The notes: generated from the sequence alone by a model not told the origin. Positions 54,429 through 64,000 are shown, counted from the first letter of the stretch. The stretch is 64,000 bases of DNA from Manduca sexta (GCF_014839805.1 NC_051129.1:10854920-10918919), one strand, 5' to 3'. Numbers and translations are program-made.

Positions 54429-54724
54429 ATATCGGAACTTCCGATAGTGTCTAATATAATATATATTAAAGAAATAAATAGGTAAGGAGTTAAACACCGA
54501 GATATGTCACCATCAAATCTTAAATATCAATTTATGTCAAACTAAATAACCTGGTCAACGTGGTATCACCTGCATATATTAGATATATCGGCACAACTAT
54601 AATATGTATGTAGTATACATATAAACCTTTCTCTTGAATCACTCAATGCTGAAAACTGCATTAAAATCTGTTGAACACTTTAAAGAATCTATGCGAACAG
54701 ACAGCGAAAGCGACTTTATTTTAT

Positions 54725-55588
54725 ACTAGCTTCCGCCCGCAGCTTCGCCCGCAGCTTCGCCCGCGTGAATTTCGGACTTCAAAAATGGAGCCGGTCGCGA
54801 ACGTTCGAGAATGTTCGTTTTACGAAGCTACTCGCTAGGTGATTCGCTAGCCTCTAGGTGCCAAGCAAGCCGCCTGCCTGTGCGTTCGCGACCTTATATA
54901 TATACAAAAATAATCCTTATAGCATGACTCAGTATTCACGCGTGATGGCTTATTGTTAGCGTATTTCATGTATAACATTGGTGTTTCTATACCGATTTCT
55001 ATGATTCTTTTTTATAGAATATTTAATAATGTTAACTTTTTTAATTAGGGATGACTCAGAGTGTTATAAACGTAAGAGTAGTCAAATATAATGAGAAAGC
55101 TTCGAACTGCTAAGCTATCGGGAGTTACACGTGTTATTGTGAGTCAACCATAAAAGATAGACATATGCTGTCGTGGGTTATTTTTTATATAATTTTAAGG
55201 AGAACATTTCCGTCATACATGATTTCTGTGTAGCTTTAACGATTAAGGTTGCACACGCGACGGAAGCTTAAAAAATGGAGTAACTTCTCCCGTTTTCCCA
55301 ACATTTCCCTTCACTGCTCTGCTCCTATTAATTGTAGCGTGATGAAAAGTATACTATAACCAGTTCAGGAGTATGAAAAATAATTGTACCAGGTTTCGTT
55401 AAAATCCGTCGAGTAGTTTTTGTTTCTATAACGGTTATACAGACAGACAGACAGACAGACAAAAATTTTACTAATTGCATTTTTGGCATCAGTATCGACC
55501 CCTAATCACCCCCTGATAGATATTTTGGAAATATATTTCATGTACAGAATTGACCTCTCTACAGATTTATTATAAGTATAGATTATGT
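54725..55588 (+). mobile_element. Repeat-G, long composite
   Basis: ACTAGCTTCCGCCCGCAGCT starts it, with a 12-bp tandem duplication in the head (CGCCCGCAGCTT twice, about 54735-54758). The body variant of the 42-kb array (CTGCTCTGCTCCTATTAATT) appears once, at about 55310. GTTAAAATCCGTCGAGTAGT and a (CAGA)n run at 55439-55461 lead to the tail TTATTATAAGTATAGAT. About 370 unassigned bases lie between head and body and may be an insertion. Confidence 0.72.
54804..54816. promoter_or_regulatory. Heat-shock-element-like motif
   Basis: TTCGAGAATGTTC is three contiguous, alternating NGAAN units (TTC-GAA-TTC), the minimal binding pattern of heat shock factor. There is no promoter in sight, and a 13-base match can occur by chance in 64 kb. 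Confidence 0.3.
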
Positions 55589-55595
55589 GAAGAAG

Positions 55596-55921
55596 ATACC
55601 TAAACATTCAATGTATACCGCTGTCAAATGACCGCGATAAGCCTGTAGCTATATTTACCATTGTATTAATGAGAAAATAATTATATTATAATTTAATTAA
55701 TTTTTACTGTCGCCCCAGTATACGGAAAACAAAGACAGTAGGTAAATGGGTGGCCCTACATTCGCCTCTTTATAGGAGAAGTTAATTTAGCGAGCAGACG
55801 AACCAACTGTTATTGAGATCGCTGCCTTTGAACACTAGAATGTTGTAAATGCGTTATCGATATTTAACGAGGAATAGAGATTAGTTTCAAAGCAGGAATT
55901 TGCTTGTGCTATGGCCATTTT
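55596..55921. other. No recognised feature
   Basis: AT-rich sequence. The lost 5' part of the following RTE piece is not seen. Confidence 0.5.
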
Positions 55922-56041
55922 AAAGTCGTAGGAACACACTGGATGCAGGCCGCATTCGACAGGTCCCTCTGAAAATCTTTGGGTGAAGCCTGTGTTCAGC
56001 AGTAGACTTTATGTGGCTGATGATGATGGTGATGATGACGA
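55922..56041 (+). pseudogene. RTE LINE 3' end with (GATGAT) tail
   Basis: One frame reads KVVGTHWMQAAFDRSL, a stop, then KSLGEACVQQ and a stop at 56003-56005. The tail GGCTGATGATGATGGTGATG is the usual microsatellite-like end of these LINEs. The pattern matches the C-terminus of RTE ORF2, as at 8368. One extra stop breaks the frame. Confidence 0.82.
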
Positions 56042-56149
56042 TCTCGAACCGTATAAAATGCAGCAAAGATATCACGTCATGCTCCATACAAAAAATCAGG
56101 CTGGCACTTGTAAAACAAACCATTTGTATCTACAATAGGACATTTCATT

Positions 56150-56206
56150 TTTTTTCCTTATGTTTTATTGGTTGGGCAATAAAGAATTATATTATTATTA
56201 TTATTT
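56150..56206 (+). mobile_element. LINE-like 3' tail
   Basis: TTGGGCAATAAAGAATTATA followed by (TTA)n looks like a retroelement 3' end with a polyadenylation-like AATAAA. It is short, so the assignment is weak. Confidence 0.45.
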
Positions 56207-56617
56207 CATACTTCAACGTCCACAGAGTAAAACCAGATCCTACAGACATATTAACTTTACCCGCTGATGATACGCACGAGTTCACACGTCCTAGTGTGGA
56301 TTGCATTTGTAGGGTAAAGCGCATCACACACGACACCTATAATTTATATTAATGTGCATTATATCCCGGATTGTGTAAATATAAATTAAAACCTTAATAT
56401 ATCACATACAGTAAGTGTGTCTTTTCCATCGTTTCATCTGTGTACGTCTCGACTAACGCAGTCGAGTCGAGATATAAATGTCTACTTTCGTATCACTGTA
56501 TTTTAACATTCATAGACATAAAATATTCATTATACTTTATAGCTGTTGTCTGTGAACACTTAATGATTTCTATACAGGGAAATATTGAAATATTTCTATA
56601 ATAAACATCTTTACATA
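56207..56617. other. No recognised feature
   Basis: AT-rich sequence, nothing recognised. Confidence 0.5.
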
Positions 56618-56790
56618 GTTGGACATAATAAGACTTAACATCTCATGTCTCATGGCGAGCATAGTGGAATACCAAACAATACTTTGTAACTCAAGGTGGA
56701 TGGTGTTCCTATTGTTTATGGGCGGTCGTATCGCTTACCATCAGGCAAACGGCAAACTCGTCCCGTCGTGCGTAGAAATAAAAAAAGATG
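56618..56790 (+). mobile_element. Repeat-C 3' half
   Basis: GACATAATAAGACTTAACAT, GTGGAATACCAAACAATACT and GCGGTCGTATCGCTTACCAT run to a GAAATAAAAAAAGA end. The copy is 5' truncated. Confidence 0.9.
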
Positions 56791-57238
56791 GCTGTGATTC
56801 GTTTAAAGTCGACCTTTGTGTGAGAGGGTCTGTAGGAGGTTTGTTAGCTGGCAATTGACCGAACAAGAGGGATTAGTTAATCGTTTGGATAATGGGTCGG
56901 CAATAAACTGATGTTCAGCGATTGTGAGCCATTTACGACAGATAACACCATTGTAGTATGATATTTCATAGATAAGTATATTGCGTATTTTTTTATTCGT
57001 GACTTGGTACAGACGTAAATCTCAAAGCAACACTTTCAGCATTATATTTGAATAAATATTTTGCACTGACCCTATAATTTGAAGGAAAAGCATACTGTGT
57101 TTGCGTTGAAACTGAGCGTTTGATTACCACAAGTATACACACTTAACTTTGAATTAATAATTATGCTCTAAAAGTCTAGAAAGTACAAATTTTACTACAA
57201 AAGCTATCAGCTTCACACATTTTTAATCATAAATTACT
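56791..57238. other. No recognised feature
   Basis: AT-rich sequence, nothing recognised. Confidence 0.5.
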
Positions 57239-57318
57239 GCGCACTGCGCTCGTTACCTTGAGGTTTGATATTGTCCAGTATTTACACCGGTTGCAATGTC
57301 CTTCAAATGAAAATAGTC
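57239..57318 (-). mobile_element. Repeat-C middle fragment
   Basis: CGCACTGCGCTCGTTACCTT and TGTCCAGTATTTACACCGGT match the centre of C on minus with several changes. Confidence 0.65.
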
Positions 57319-57530
57319 TGACGATGGACTAGCCTTTTAACCAAGTTAGGGACAGGAAATCAGCGCGGTGACCCGTGAGCATATCAGACTTTGATACTAC
57401 GACTTGCAGCTTTATTTATATTTAAGGTGTTTTTTTTAATCACCTTCAGTTACCTTTTGCACTCGCAATCGTGAGGATAAATAATATGGCGAGCGAAAAT
57501 AATATGATGAATACAAAATATATTTTCCGT

Positions 57531-57772
57531 CTGCATGCGCGGTACGACAGCGCTATGAGGACCTTAGGTCGTATCCCTGGTCGGGCAAGGTGATGTTTGG
57601 GATGTTATGCTCAGTATCAGCCTGGAGTTTGGAATTTATACCTGATTTGGCGATAGGCTCGCCCTCCTATCACAACATGGGACGGAACACACTTGGTAAA
57701 AAGTGGTGGCCTGGTTCCGCCGCTCCAAACCCCTTCGAGGATAAATCAATCACAATGCGTGTGCGTGTGTGT
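57531..57772 (+). mobile_element. SINE-D copy, first of an inverted pair
   Basis: GGTACGACAGCGCTATGAGG, CCCTGGTCGGGCAAGGTGAT, TCAGTATCAGCCTGGAGTTT and CCCTTCGAGGATAAATCAAT follow D from the B-box side to the end. An open frame of 171 codons starts inside it (57590) and ends at 58105. It consists of SINE sequence and is not a gene. Confidence 0.87.
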
Positions 57773-57913
57773 GTTCCGTCTCATGATAATATGATACAAA
57801 GCCCATCGCAATATGGGGCACAAATTCCAGACTCAGGCCTGATACTGAACAGAAAACTTCAATCATTTTACCTAACCCGGAAATCAAATCCGAAACATCA
57901 ACACGGACCGCAG
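57773..57913 (-). mobile_element. SINE-D copy, second of an inverted pair
   Basis: TTCCGTCTCATGATAATATG, GGGCACAAATTCCAGACTCA and CTAACCCGGAAATCAAATCC match D on minus. It joins the plus-strand copy at a (GT)n run, so the two 3' ends meet. Confidence 0.85.
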
Positions 57914-58408
57914 ATTTTTCTCATTTGGCAAATTGCAACTGGAACGTTGTGGGATGGAAATAAGCTTTACCTTTTTACTTGCCCAACTGGACATATAGGA
58001 TTGAGTTTGTTTAAAATATATTTTCGTGTTTATCAGGTTGAGTTAGATATTATGTCGTCTGTAACAATGTGCAGTAAAGTTTTACATATTATATGTGTTT
58101 GTTAATGGATGTATATCAGCATTTTTATCTTAGTTTGAATCTTGGTAAAAACTTTTTTATGAAATAAAAATAGAGATCAAATATGTCTTGATATTACGAT
58201 TCAAAAAAGTTTTATTTTTCTTCAATAGTAATTGATTTTTACGCTGATAAATATATTTTATTACATTAGTATTTAATAGTGTTACTTTGCAGATAGTAAC
58301 AATTTCTTATATTAATTAAATATCTCTCCGAAACAATTGTTCAAATGTATAAGATGGTATTTAATAGATTTCAATATCATACCTTTTATTATTGAACAAA
58401 CACAATTT
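57914..58408. other. No recognised feature
   Basis: AT-rich sequence, nothing recognised. Confidence 0.5.
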
Positions 58409-58631
58409 TGCTGGTGAGATATTTTTTATATCCGCCCGGATAGCGACCGCCATAGAGGCCCACACTAGTGTGTCGCGTTCCAGGATCAGCCTGTCTGTAT
58501 CCGCTTCCAACGGCCGGCATAATTGTATCGACTGCCGAAGGGTAATCATTTCTCATCAGTCAACATTCTATTGGACCCAATCTACTTACCAACAGATGCA
58601 GTGATGTCACTTTGCCACGCGCGTATTAAAA
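58409..58631 (+). mobile_element. Repeat-B, nearly full length
   Basis: GCTGGTGAGATATTTTTTAT, ATCCGCCCGGATAGCGACCG, GTGTCGCGTTCCAGGATCAG, CGGCCGGCATAATTGTATCG and CTTACCAACAGATGCAGTGA give the full B order. Only the ACAAGGTGTTAAAACC segment is missing. Confidence 0.92.
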
Positions 58632-58861
58632 CAAAACGTACAAAGAAATTTTAGTCAAACCTATGCCATCTTCCAACACTGCAAATTATTCGAATTCTTT
58701 GAAACTATTTTTTACTTCGCAAATAATGTGACACAGGAAAAATGTCCGCTTAAACATGCGCGATGGAGAGAGGCGTGGAGTGCTTCTTGTAGCCCCAACG
58801 CCTGTATAAAGACAGGACAAAAGCTGTGTCTAACAGCGGCAGTATTGAAATACTTGTCGAC

Positions 58862-59050
58862 GCATGTTTGAAAATGTAACCTTTTTAACCGATTTGAAAA
58901 AAAGGAGGAGGTTCTCAATTTTTTTTTTTTTTATTAGCTATTTATTTTTCATATTTTAATTTTTATTGGTAACCAGTATGCAGGTAATGTTAAATTATTT
59001 TTTGGTTTTTGAAAGCGGTATAATTTTTTGTTAAAAAATTTTTCGTATCT
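58862..59050 (-). repeat. Repeat-H copy
   Basis: AAAAAGGAGGAGGTTCTCAA and a T-run precede GGTAACCAGTATGCAGG and TTAAATTATTTTTTGGTTTT, which are inverted H strings. The GGAGGAGGTTCTCAA motif is common next to such repeats in Lepidoptera. Confidence 0.55.
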
Positions 59051-59121
59051 AAGTTTTTGTACGGGCATGGCAAAATGATAATTGCACTTGACGCTAAAGG
59101 AGGCGTTCAGTAACAAAACAT

Positions 59122-59160
59122 GATTACACGCCAGTTGATACAATTATGGCGGCCTGTTCG
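59122..59160 (-). mobile_element. Repeat-B core fragment
   Basis: CGCCAGTTGATACAATTATG followed by GCGGCCTGTTCG matches the B centre. It is only about 39 bases. Confidence 0.5.
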
Positions 59161-59576
59161 TAAGTATTTAATTTCACAAAATCACAAAATGCGTAATCTT
59201 TAACTGGCATATGTGTTTGGTAGGTGTATATATATTCAAAGTATGGTTATTATTCAAAAACCGTACTTTGGAGCCGGAAGACATATTATGGCACTGGGCT
59301 AAAGTAACATTAAGCAAAACTAAACGGCTCTGAGATCGACAATTGGCTTCGTAAGCTCAAAATATATTTCTAAATCGGGGAAATTTATAAATAATTTTAC
59401 CGTAACGAAGGCAGTTAACTTTATAACTGAAACCAAACAAATGTAAACTTATACTGATTATAGCATATAATTATAACACCCACTTATTGTAAACGCAAAG
59501 AAAAATCAAGAATATATTTTCTTCTTGATCTATAAATACATTTTTATGATTGTTGACATTTAAAATATTCGTACAA
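59161..59576. other. No recognised feature
   Basis: AT-rich sequence, nothing recognised. Confidence 0.5.
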
Positions 59577-59698
59577 AGGTCGCCGTAGCTCGCTGGATAC
59601 ACCAAGGTGTATCTAGGGGTGCTACCAAGAGAATGATCTGGAAAACTTTGTCGAAACCTTCTTCAGCAGTGCCATCGGCCGTGATGATGATTTTACAT
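59577..59698 (+). mobile_element. Possible SINE with RTE-type tail
   Basis: GGTCGCCGTAGCTCGCTGGA looks tRNA-like at its start. GGAAAACTTTGTCGAAACC, CTTCAGCAGTGCCATCGGCC and GTGATGATGATT follow, a diverged version of the RTE 3' tail (compare 55965-56041). A SINE sharing the tail of its partner LINE is one reading; a decayed RTE end is the other. Confidence 0.5.
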
Positions 59699-59731
59699 TT
59701 GATTAATTGACAATTGGTGGTGATGGAAAAA

Positions 59732-59817
59732 ATGGTGGTAGGTCTCTCACATACGAGGGGCCGTCACGGTATGCATCACGGTGATGACTATTTCCACCGC
59801 CTTACAGCAGTGTGTAT
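59732..59817 (+). mobile_element. Repeat-C 5' fragment
   Basis: GGTGGTAGGTCTCTCACATA and GACTATTTCCACCGCCTTAC match the first 90 bases of C. The remainder is missing. Confidence 0.75.
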
Positions 59818-59878
59818 GCAATGTTATGTTAAAAGTACTGACATTTAAGGTTACTAAGATTAAATTCATTACAGAGAT

Positions 59879-60131
59879 GCTGGTGGTAGGATATATTTTA
59901 TAGCCACCCGGGTCCCGACCACCGTACACAACATGTTAAAACCCGCTATAATGGCCTACGTAAGTATTTCGCGTACCGGGAGCGGTCTTGGTATATCCTT
60001 CCAACAGGCCGGCATAATTGTGTCGTCTGCCGAGGGGAAATCATCTCTGTCAGTTAACATTCTATTGGATCCCACTCCACTTACCATCAGGTGCAGTTAG
60101 ATCACTTTGACATGCACGTATTAAAAAAAGA
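59879..60131 (+). mobile_element. Repeat-B, full length
   Basis: GCTGGTGGTAGGATATATTT, GACCACCGTACACAACATGT, CAACAGGCCGGCATAATTGT, CCGAGGGGAAATCATCTCTG and ACTTACCATCAGGTGCAGTT run to an A-rich end. It is the most complete plus-strand B copy and served as my reference. Confidence 0.94.
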
Positions 60132-60680
60132 GAAATACATATCAACATAATATGCGGGAATAACTTATGCCTTCCGAGAATAATTCAGAGCAAGCCTTTC
60201 AGTCCAGGTTGTACAAGTTCTAGGAAATTATATAAGCAACTACGACCTTCTAGATTTTCAATTCCATTTGTGCTTCCACGGATATAAATCCAATATTCAG
60301 ACCTCTTATATTGGATTAAGTGCACATTTCACTTATTTAATATGGATTAAATATGATGTTGAAATATGACTACGGTTGCGAGTATTTATATTGTGTTTAG
60401 AGAAAAAAAAATACTACACACATCGACCCACATTTCAAACAGACTGCGTTAATTATTATTTCCTACTAAGATAACTATAACTACGTAAGATATACTTTAG
60501 GTATATAATTGCTTATAACGGAATTAAAATAAAAATAGTCTAAACCTACTAAAAACAAAAAGAAGAAACTTAAAACTTGACGTAATTAGATAAACAAATG
60601 CACGAAAACAATCTATTATTCGAATGAAGCAGAGACTTAAAAACAAAACTGTTCCACACAGACGTACTGCTTTAATCACA
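60132..60680. other. No recognised feature
   Basis: AT-rich sequence, nothing recognised. Confidence 0.5.
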
Positions 60681-60684
60681 AACA

Positions 60685-60775
60685 CAAATGATTCGATCAG
60701 GGCGGCTTTAATTAACGTACACGACGATTAAGGCTCGTGCCAGCACACCGCGCGCCTGGCGCTTTTATTTTTAAT
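60685..60775. other. GC-rich block with homeodomain-like words
   Basis: GGGCGGCTTTAATTAACGTA and ACGATTAAGGCTCGTGCCAG are followed by CACCGCGCGCCTGGCGC, in AT-rich surroundings. TAATTAA is a homeodomain core, but also common in AT-rich DNA. No repeat family explains the block, which might be a conserved non-coding element. Confidence 0.3.
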
Positions 60776-60904
60776 CCCTCAAACTAAAGAAGTTTGCCAG
60801 TTTTATGATGTTGATAGAAACTATAACGATGGCTAAGAAAAAATAGTTACAGCAGACTTGACAAATGATGTCACAGAATATGCAAAATAATTATATTAAT
60901 AATA

Positions 60905-61200
60905 AGGTGTTGCTCGCGGTTTTACCTACATGAAATACTTTTCCCGCTGTAGAAGTCCCTAAAACATTAGCGCCAGGTGGCATGGTGTATACGACAACAG
61001 CGCCATCAATTAAAAAATCTGATTAAAAATTCATTTCTATCCCTATGGAACAAATTACCGAAATAAATAGTGACCTATGTATTAATCCATGACATAGACT
61101 ATCTACGTGTAAAATTTTATCCAAATACATCCAGCCGTTTTAATGTTTACTTCGAACAAACATCCAAACGTTTTTATAAACTTTCGCATTTATAATGTCA
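60905..61200 (+). mobile_element. Repeat-G copy
   Basis: TTGCTCGCGGTTTTACCTAC, GACCTATGTATTAATCCATG and TCCAAATACATCCAGCCGTT lead to ACTTTCGCATTTATAATGTC. An additional segment of about 70 bases (GCGCCAGGTGGCATGGTGTA) after the head is not seen in other copies. Confidence 0.8.
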
Positions 61201-62157
61201 GTGATAATAATGAAATGCGATTATATTAGAATAATCGTTGTATACTAATGTATATTATAATAAAATATAAGCCTGATCACCCAATATATATAAACTACCT
61301 TTTCTTCTCCAGTTAAACAAAATATTTTGTGTATATGATCAGAAAATTTTACTTACAAGATATTATAATAATAACAAAACCTCAATGAAATATACAAAAG
61401 ATTTGTTCGACAAAGAAGGGGTCATTGTGACAGGCGTTACACCCTTTTAGCTTTGACGCCATCCGCGAGTGTTATAGTAAACTAGAACCGAAGTTAATAA
61501 ATATTCCCCCGGAATTCCTTAGTAACTGGGAATCTGAACCGTATGGTATTTGTTTTAAGATGAGATTTCAAGGCAAAAACACATAAAATATCAATGAAAC
61601 AAAATCGAACAATGCCAAATGCTATCTAAATATAACTGTTTTGTAAACAAAAAATTACAATTTACGACCTAGTTAAAACAAATGGAAACATAAATCATCT
61701 GAACATACGAAACGGATTTTATAGAGGAGATATAAACGTTTATTTTTAAGCCGCACAATATGGCTAACACAAAAAATGTTAGGTAAATAAGAAAATGATA
61801 GTACAACGATCGTTTGGCCGTTGACCAAGAAATTTTCATAACCATTGTATTGATTTAGAACACTTTTGATGTTATGGTAATCTTTTTTCGTCTGTTGTTG
61901 ATTGAAAGTACAATTTGAATGAATTATTGTCAAGCAAGTCTATTAGTTCCAGATGGCTTTGCTGCCAAGGCCTTAAATTCAAGAAGGTCTTTATTCTGAT
62001 GGTTCAAGATTGAGTAGAGTGAGAAGTCAACTATCAATTGGTATGTAAATATCTTCTGTAAAATCGACGTTAAATATGATTTTTCGATAACATTTTGTCC
62101 AAATAAAATTAGTTTTAAAATTTTGTCTTCTTTATATATTAAAAATTTACTTAAAAA
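61201..62157. other. No recognised feature
   Basis: AT-rich sequence. Minus frames of 86 and 118 codons are present. The second overlaps SINE-A, and neither has a domain. Confidence 0.5.
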
Positions 62158-62386
62158 AATATGTGCGTATTCTTTGTGAATTATCGCTTGCTTAAACGGT
62201 GAAGGAAAACATCGTGAGGAAACCTGCATACCTGAGAAATTCTCTTTAGGAATTTTCGAGGGTGTGTGAAGTCTACCAACCCGCACTAGGCCTGCGTGGT
62301 GGACTAAGGCCTATTCCCTCTCAGTAGTAGAGGAGGCCCGTGCCCAACAGTGGGACAGTATATAATACAGGGCTGATATTATAGTA
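62158..62386 (+). mobile_element. SINE-A, 5' truncated
   Basis: ATGTGCGTATTCTTTGTGAA, GGTGAAGGAAAACATCGTGA, TCTACCAACCCGCACTAGGC and AGTAGTAGAGGAGGCCCGTG run to TATAATACAGGGCTGATATT. The tRNA-like third is missing, a normal outcome of incomplete retrotransposition. Confidence 0.92.
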
Positions 62387-62982
62387 TTTTATATATTTTA
62401 ATTATCTGCCTTCGTTTCGAAGACCGCAACCTTTTATGACAGGAATACCTACAAAGATTACTGTTGTGTATAAATTCTTGTTCTTTTACATATGATGTCA
62501 ACCATAAATACGCAATGCTTGGGCAGAATTCTAATATTACACATATTGTTGGTATATATAGTGATATAAATATTAAATATAATAATGCCAGCGATGAACA
62601 AAGACCATGATTCGTTAAATTGGCTATAACATTCAGAACCCATTCAGATAATAATGGTTAACCATTGCCAAAACGGGAGTTGGCAAAGTAATGCGTTGAA
62701 CAAATGCCATGTACGTAGTCATAGAAACAGAGTGAATAATATTTTTTATACAGAAGATATTGCGTCTCCTAATGTCCTAGATATAGAGACTTTCCCGCCC
62801 TCACACCCACCACTACAACTCCTGTAAGCCAGAATCAGCAGTGGCACGCATTTTATGACAACGAGCAGTGAAACTCGGTTAGTCTTATGGAAAACTATTT
62901 TGTCATTATTGCGCAACGAAATTAATCAAATAGAAAGGAAAGAGTTGGAAATATTAATTGTTTACTAGATATAGTAAATTAT
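62387..62982. other. No recognised feature
   Basis: AT-rich sequence, nothing recognised. Confidence 0.5.
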
Positions 62983-63218
62983 AGACTGCCATGATGACGT
63001 AGTTATATTGCATGAAAGCGACCTCGGCTCTGAGGTCCCTGGTCGGAATTGTTTTCTGGTCAATATCATCCCGAATTCTAGAATTTATGTTCAATATACT
63101 GATAGGCTCGCCTCTATAACACCCTAGGGCGGCCACAAAACACACGTGACGAGGAGTGGATGCCATGGTATAACCTCTTATAACCCTTCAGGGATAAGGG
63201 CGTGATTTGTGTATACTA
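62983..63218 (+). mobile_element. SINE-D, diverged full-length copy
   Basis: GACTGCCATGATGACGTAGT (A-box side), GAGGTCCCTGGTCGGAATTG (B box, decayed), CTGATAGGCTCGCCTCTATA and CTTCAGGGATAAGGGCGTGA give the full D order. Confidence 0.85.
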
Positions 63219-63281
63219 AACTATATAAATTATAGACACGACTAGCCGATTCCCATAGTCCAGCGGTTGCTGAACAATTCA

Positions 63282-63366
63282 ACATCATCATCATCAGCCG
63301 CAGGATGTCCACTTCTGAACATGGGTTTCTCCCAAAGATTTCCAGATCGACCTATTGAAAGTTGTT
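63282..63366 (-). pseudogene. RTE LINE 3' end
   Basis: On minus one frame reads SIWKSLGETHVQKWT, followed by the (GATGAT)-type tail seen on plus as CATCATCATCATCAGCCG. It is the last 30 or so codons of an RTE ORF2 plus tail. Confidence 0.8.
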
Positions 63367-63767
63367 CGCATTCAGAATAAATAAGTGAATAAATTAATCG
63401 CCTCTTGCTTCTGTTACATATTAAATCTCTGTCGCATAAAGCAAACGATTCGGGTACCAAACAATATACTCTTTAATTTAAATTGCTTTTATATAAATCT
63501 GTTAATTAAATTCAACTATGTATTGTTACAGATCAATTATGCAATTTTCCAGTTAACTGGCATTAATTCACTTCACTTCGTTGGTATACGAATAATTCAT
63601 TTAAGTTCGCTGGTATGTCACTTGGTATAGCGGATAGAGCGAGTGGCAGGTTGAATAATTCCTAATTATCATGCAATTGCTTGAAATACCATCGTATGTC
63701 TATAAAACTACAAATAGCTCATTCATAAATTTTATTTAATCGATTACAGTACTTGTTTATGTTTCTC
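63367..63767. other. No recognised feature
   Basis: AT-rich sequence. GGTATAGCGGATAGAGCGAG near 63620 looks faintly tRNA-like but closes no acceptor stem. Confidence 0.45.
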
Positions 63768-64000
63768 TCATCTTCATTAGTCTAATGCTAAACGTAGACC
63801 TTCTCAAAAGATTTCCAGAGCGACCTAACAGAAGTGGCCTGTATCCAGCGAGTTCCTGGCACCTGTATCAGGTCGGCTATCCACCTCGCAGGTGATCGTC
63901 CAAAGCTGCGCTTGCTAGCACGTAACCTCCAGTCGGAAACCTTTTTGACATATCTTCTTCCATCTCAAAAGTATTATATCTAATTACATTGTATCCTTCA
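63768..64000 (-). pseudogene. RTE LINE ORF2 C-terminus, runs off the edge
   Basis: On minus, one frame reads WRLRASKRSFGRSPARW, IADLIQVPGTRWIQATSV and RSLWKSFEKVYV, then stop. The order RSxGRxPxRWxxDLxxVxGTRW matches the RTE C-terminal signature and keeps the RW pair lost at 8368. The region 63950-64000 probably belongs to the same element, so its upstream part should lie beyond the window. The tail microsatellite is mostly lost. Confidence 0.8.

Noticed and set aside
57590..58105. 171-codon open frame on plus, the longest in the window
   Set aside because: It runs through two inverted SINE-D copies and then AT-rich DNA. The amino acids are translations of SINE sequence, with no domain.
61930..62286. 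118-codon minus frame
   Set aside because: Its first third is antisense SINE-A and the remainder is low-complexity AT-rich sequence without a domain.
63615..63655. tRNA-like GGTATAGCGGATAGAGCGAG
   Set aside because: An A-box-like word is present but no B box or cloverleaf follows.

Overview
This window looks like gene-poor nuclear DNA from a butterfly or moth (Lepidoptera). It is AT-rich by eye and packed with dispersed repeats. I recognise several from lepidopteran genomes: the tRNA-headed SINE with a TAGCCTAGTTGG box, the 'CCCGCGGCTTCGCCCGCG' repeat, the 'AGGGTTCCGT...ACGGAACCCT' repeat, a LINE tail reading GTTCGCCTACGTGAT, and RTE-type LINE ends that decode as 'RWTDDLVKVAGTRW'. The lineage is an inference from these repeats. 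I could not find a convincing protein-coding exon, tRNA, rRNA or CRISPR array. The longest open frames (up to 171 codons) lie in repeats or show no recognisable domain. The window is best read as intergenic DNA or the inside of a large intron.

Family names used below are mine. A is a tRNA-derived SINE of about 330 bp (9 copies). B is a short repeat of about 250 bp beginning GGTGGTAGGATATATTTTAT (about 18 copies or pieces). C is a repeat of about 290 bp ending AGCAATAAAAAAA (9 copies). D is a second tRNA-headed SINE of about 250 bp (15 copies or pieces). E is a foldback element with ends GTTTACGCGAATGTTAGACA (8 copies). F is a hAT-type MITE with ends CAGTGGCGAAGG (8 copies plus a fragment). 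G is the 'CCCGCGGC' repeat (about 15 copies). H, L, N, P, R, S and T are less abundant.

Layout. 0-9.7 kb holds copies of A, B, C and D, a hAT MITE, a B/C chimera and two RTE remnants. 9.7-24 kb is sparser, with E elements, an internally amplified B copy at 13.1-13.6 kb, a perfect 41-base hairpin at 16.9 kb and two interrupted repeats. 24-26 kb has a large inverted pair, one arm of which carries a Harbinger-like MITE. 26-41 kb holds scattered A-G copies, two further terminal-inverted-repeat MITEs and a GC-rich block behind a 17-G run. 41.3-42.5 kb is a chain of G elements ending in a four-unit 123-bp tandem array. 48-54.5 kb is a cluster of hAT MITEs with 8-bp target duplications, including nested and abutting insertions. 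54.7-64 kb is again A-D and G copies with three RTE 3' ends, the last running off the window edge.

Nothing here forms a pathway. The value of the window is its record of insertion order: C in hAT, hAT in G, E in G, hAT against hAT, Harbinger in an older element, and a foreign segment in D. Stretches not listed hold AT-rich DNA in which I recognise nothing. All family assignments come from reading motifs, not from alignment software, and repeat boundaries are usually good to about 10-20 bases.
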